Below are positions 62,133 to 64,000 of a DNA stretch of 64,000 nt, one piece after another; the stretch's first letter is position 1; each line of letters starts with the position of its first letter. The position numbers and the translations under genes are program-made. The stretch covers positions 2,523,501 through 2,587,500 of the forward strand of contig NZ_JAAMTH010000001.1 of assembly GCF_018283455.1 (NCBI RefSeq). Direction: 5' to 3'. The notes below the pieces were generated by a model that did not search any database, was not told where the DNA came from, and was given only the letters and a program-made list of their open reading frames with translations. The stretch comes from Planococcus sp. MSAK28401. GTDB lineage: Bacteria > Bacillota > Bacilli > Bacillales_A > Planococcaceae.

Positions 62133-62495
62133 ATGATGATCGAATACGAATCACGCCACCGGGAAACTGTATTGCGCTTGCTTTCCCATTTACCATCGGC
62201 CCGTAAAGGAGTTCCTACCCAACAAATATTGAGCACCTACGAAAGGCTGCCGGATCGCCGACTATATGTATGGATGGAAAATGAAAAAGTGATTGGAGTG
62301 ATTGGCATCCACATACAAAAACAGACTTTCGCTGTCCATCACATCGCTGTTCATCCTTCCCTCCGCAATCAGGGAATCGGCAGTTCACTGATTCAAGCCG
62401 TTCAAGAAGAACATATTTCCCAGGCAATGTGCTCCACTCAAGAGACGAAGGATTTTCTGGACAGTTGCTGGCACAAGCAATCTCAATTTAGTTGA
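62133..62495 (+). CDS. GNAT acetyltransferase, RibT-like
   Basis: This 120-aa protein has the GNAT acetyl-CoA site in H-H-I-A-V-H-P-S-L-R-N-Q-G-I-G-S-S-L-I and an N-terminal part L-L-S-H-L-P-S then D-R-R-L-Y-V-W. In plan and length it resembles Bacillus RibT, but no riboflavin genes are near. AAGGAGGG lies 6 nt before the ATG. The substrate is unknown. Confidence 0.82.
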   Translation: MMIEYESRHRETVLRLLSHLPSARKGVPTQQILSTYERLPDRRLYVWMENEKVIGVIGIHIQKQTFAVHHIAVHPSLRNQGIGSSLIQAVQEEHISQAMCSTQETKDFLDSCWHKQSQFS

Positions 62496-62538
62496 TTTTC
62501 ACTACGCAGTCCTAATCCTGGCAGAAAGGAAGAATGAC

Positions 62539-62934
62539 ATGGACACTTTAAGAGCAAGCGCAGTGGAACAGGTCAAATCCTACTTAGATGCTGAGGTGGA
62601 AATTACTGCAGGCCAGACATTCGTAAAAAAATCACGTGAAATGAAGATTTATCGAGAGCAGCAATGCTTTACATGCATCATCGAGCACGATATCTCGTTC
62701 GGGAAAGTGAATGCTGACGGTACGGCATTGAACCGTGCAGAGATTTTTCTATTGCCGGAAGAGTATCCTTCTTTCCTGTTTGCCTGGAAGAATTTCCGCA
62801 TCCCTTTGCCTACCGATTATCGCCAATGGCAACAGGTCAATCCACATATCGTCAGCATGTGCATGGAGTCGGTCGAAGCGCCAGAAGATTTCGCAGCCCG
62901 CTTGTCCGCTGCCTTCAGTACCTTGAAGACATGA
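62539..62934 (+). CDS. Uncharacterised soluble protein (131 aa)
   Basis: This 131-aa protein starts M-D-T-L-R-A-S-A after GAAAGGAAG. It has alternating strands and helices (K-I-Y-R-E-Q-Q-C-F-T-C-I-I; R-A-E-I-F-L-L-P-E-E-Y; I-P-L-P-T-D-Y-R-Q-W) and no signal or membrane segment. I do not recognise the family. It lies 43 bp after the GNAT gene, so the two may form an operon. Confidence 0.7.
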   Translation: MDTLRASAVEQVKSYLDAEVEITAGQTFVKKSREMKIYREQQCFTCIIEHDISFGKVNADGTALNRAEIFLLPEEYPSFLFAWKNFRIPLPTDYRQWQQVNPHIVSMCMESVEAPEDFAARLSAAFSTLKT

Positions 62935-63013
62935 TTTTTTCACTAAACGCAAGTAGGCTTTCATTGCCCGAGCGATACTTCAACACGGATTTGCATCCGG
63001 TTGAATTGATATA

Positions 63014-63065
63014 AAGCGACTCCCGGCTCAAGCACTTTATGCTTGTTCCGGGAGTCGCTGTTTTG
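63014..63065. terminator. Terminator between convergent genes
   Basis: AGCGACTCCCGG / CCGGGAGTCGCT with an inner AGCA/TGCT pair, followed by TTTTGTT. Confidence 0.9.
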
Positions 63066-63095
63066 TTGGCGTGAATTCAGTTTTTTTCATCCCAA

Positions 63096-63599
63096 TTAGA
63101 TATTGCGCTTATACCGAAGCGAGCGCTGGTTTTCGCCTTCGGGCATATCGTAAGCCGCTTCCTCGGATTGAAACACAAAGCCGCGTGCTTCGTAAAACGG
63201 AATCGCCATCCCATTGCCTTTTGCGACCGCTACCCATTGCGTTTGGGCACCATGGGCTAGCTGGTCTTGTGTGATTGCTTCCAGCAGTTTCGTGCCGATG
63301 CCTTGATATTTGCGGTCCGGATCCAAATAGAGAACATAGACTTCCGCTACGGTTTTATCGGTGAAGCCGCCACCGCCCGCTCCAATTACTTCTCCGTTTT
63401 CCACTGCTACAAACCAGCCGTTCCAGTCTTGGCTGGTATTGTGGATTTCACCCAAAATGCGTTGTTCGTTATAAAACTTCTCGATGACGCGTTCGATTTC
63501 GTGTTGCGGCAATAAGCCCGGGTAAGTGCTGCGGTTGCCGGCTGCGCACACTGAACGAATGCCCGTCGCGTCTTGTGCTAATGCTTTCCGGATGTCCAT
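63096..63599 (-). CDS. GNAT acetyltransferase
   Basis: This 167-aa protein has the GNAT core: F-V-A-V-E-N-G-E-V-I-G-A-G-G, V-Y-V-L-Y-L-D-P-D-R-K-Y-Q-G-I-G-T-K-L-L (acetyl-CoA loop) and N-G-M-A-I-P-F-Y-E-A-R-G-F, which is the usual C-terminal motif. Many such proteins acetylate amines, peptides or antibiotics; the substrate is not known. AAGGAGG lies 9 nt before the ATG. A 27-aa membrane peptide gene lies 15 bp upstream on the same strand. Confidence 0.92.
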   Translation of the reverse strand: MDIRKALAQDATGIRSVCAAGNRSTYPGLLPQHEIERVIEKFYNEQRILGEIHNTSQDWNGWFVAVENGEVIGAGGGGFTDKTVAEVYVLYLDPDRKYQGIGTKLLEAITQDQLAHGAQTQWVAVAKGNGMAIPFYEARGFVFQSEEAAYDMPEGENQRSLRYKRNI

Positions 63600-63614
63600 T
63601 ATGTAATTGCCTCC

Positions 63615-63698
63615 TTATCTGCTGAACAAGTACGACAAGATCAACCCGGTGATAATACCGAGAGCAAAGAATAGAATGAGTTTCGGTGTTTTTTTCAC
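63615..63698 (-). CDS. 27-aa membrane peptide
   Basis: A GTG with a strong GAGGAGGAG site starts a 27-codon frame: basic M-K-K-T-P-K, one hydrophobic helix (L-I-L-F-F-A-L-G-I-I-T-G then L-I-L-S-Y-L), and S-R at the end. The size, site and charge pattern support a real small membrane protein, probably cotranscribed with the GNAT gene. Role unknown. Confidence 0.6.
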   Translation of the reverse strand: MKKTPKLILFFALGIITGLILSYLFSR

Positions 63699-63844
63699 GT
63701 GTCTCCTCCTCTTTTATACTTACTCTAATTAGTGTATCAAACTTACAGAGCTTGATTTGAGATTGTTCCATTTTTATGAAAAAATGGTATTTATCAAGTT
63801 ACTTTATTAGCTTTGAGAATTGAATCAAACAAGGGGTGATTTAT

Positions 63845-64000
63845 CTGAACCAGCTATTATTGTCCAAGAAATTCATCCCAGTTTATTTTATCGTTGGGTT
63901 TCTTTCTATCTTATTATTCCGGTTCTTGGAGTCTTCTTGGATTGAAGTGTTCCTTTTGACCTTTGCTTGCTTTCTAGTTGGAATCCTTTCTTTTATCGAA
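63845..64000 (+). CDS. Membrane protein, partial at window end
   Basis: An open frame starts near AAGGGGTG and runs off the window, with two hydrophobic segments (F-I-P-V-Y-F-I-V-G-F-L-S-I-L-L-F and V-F-L-L-T-F-A-C-F-L-V-G-I). The likely start is CTG at 63845, 6-7 nt after the site, or GTG at 63836, which is almost inside the site. Family not determinable from 52 codons. Confidence 0.5.
   Translation, partial: MNQLLLSKKFIPVYFIVGFLSILLFRFLESSWIEVFLLTFACFLVGILSFIE

Overview
The window looks like chromosomal DNA of a Gram-positive Bacillales species, most likely Planococcaceae (Planococcus/Planomicrobium-like). Evidence: strong AGGAGG-type ribosome binding sites, frequent GTG/TTG starts, ptsH-ptsI, a ComK-like competence regulator, TcaA-like zinc-ribbon membrane proteins, an LCP (LytR-CpsA-Psr) protein, a CapA/B/C-type tyrosine phosphoregulatory system, and no lipopolysaccharide genes. 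No rRNA, tRNA, CRISPR array or intact insertion sequence was seen.

Layout. 0-16.5 kb: ptsHI, a HTH/PIN toxin-antitoxin-like pair, an AGCS amino-acid:sodium symporter, a divergent GtrB/GtrII glycosylation pair, VanZ-like, HAD, ComK, ParB-like, SEC-C and YrhK-like genes. Seven copies of a paired 22-bp repeat are scattered between them, all in one orientation. 16.4-26.2 kb: two minus-strand operons. One encodes three zinc-ribbon membrane proteins, two of them TcaA/YvbJ-like. The other is a tightly coupled five-gene operon ending in a Ycf46-like AAA+ ATPase. 26.5-31.3 kb: one very large cell-wall protein (signal peptide, beta-propeller, Ig-like, CAP, Ig-like repeats, three CWB2 modules). An in-frame TAA splits it at the position where the CAP family has its conserved glutamate. 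31.9-45.9 kb: a 14-gene capsule/exopolysaccharide operon running capA-capB-capC-galU-phosphosugar transferase-glf-DUF4422-wzy-sialyltransferase-neuB-neuC-neuA-wzx-galE. Its central part is clearly AT-rich and predicts a sialic-acid-containing polymer built with UDP-galactofuranose. 46.1-50.2 kb: a divergent SGNH-like/LCP pair and a GT4/epimerase pair. 50.6-59.4 kb: a secreted 5'-nucleotidase, a RelE/Phd-type toxin-antitoxin pair, a lipoprotein, an acyltransferase and a patatin. Large structured repeats lie between them. 59.4-64 kb: an NlpC/P60 wall hydrolase with WalR-type boxes upstream, an ArsR-type regulator next to a decayed MFS transporter gene, two GNAT acetyltransferases and small proteins.

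The capsule operon can be read as a pathway. CapA/B/C control chain length. GalU, GalE and Glf supply UDP-Glc, UDP-Gal and UDP-Galf. The sugar-phosphate transferase starts the lipid-linked unit, and the DUF4422 enzyme and sialyltransferase extend it. NeuC, NeuB and NeuA make CMP-sialic acid. Wzx flips the unit and Wzy polymerises it. The divergent LCP protein is a candidate for attaching the polymer to peptidoglycan.

The most interesting observations are: the Ycf46-like AAA+ operon with a coiled-coil membrane partner; the nonsense codon in the CAP domain; the hairpin-plus-dimer repeats flanking the PIN module; a six-copy structured repeat superfamily whose stems covary between copies; and the sialic acid locus in a probably environmental Gram-positive. 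All functional calls are from reading the sequence; no database search was run.
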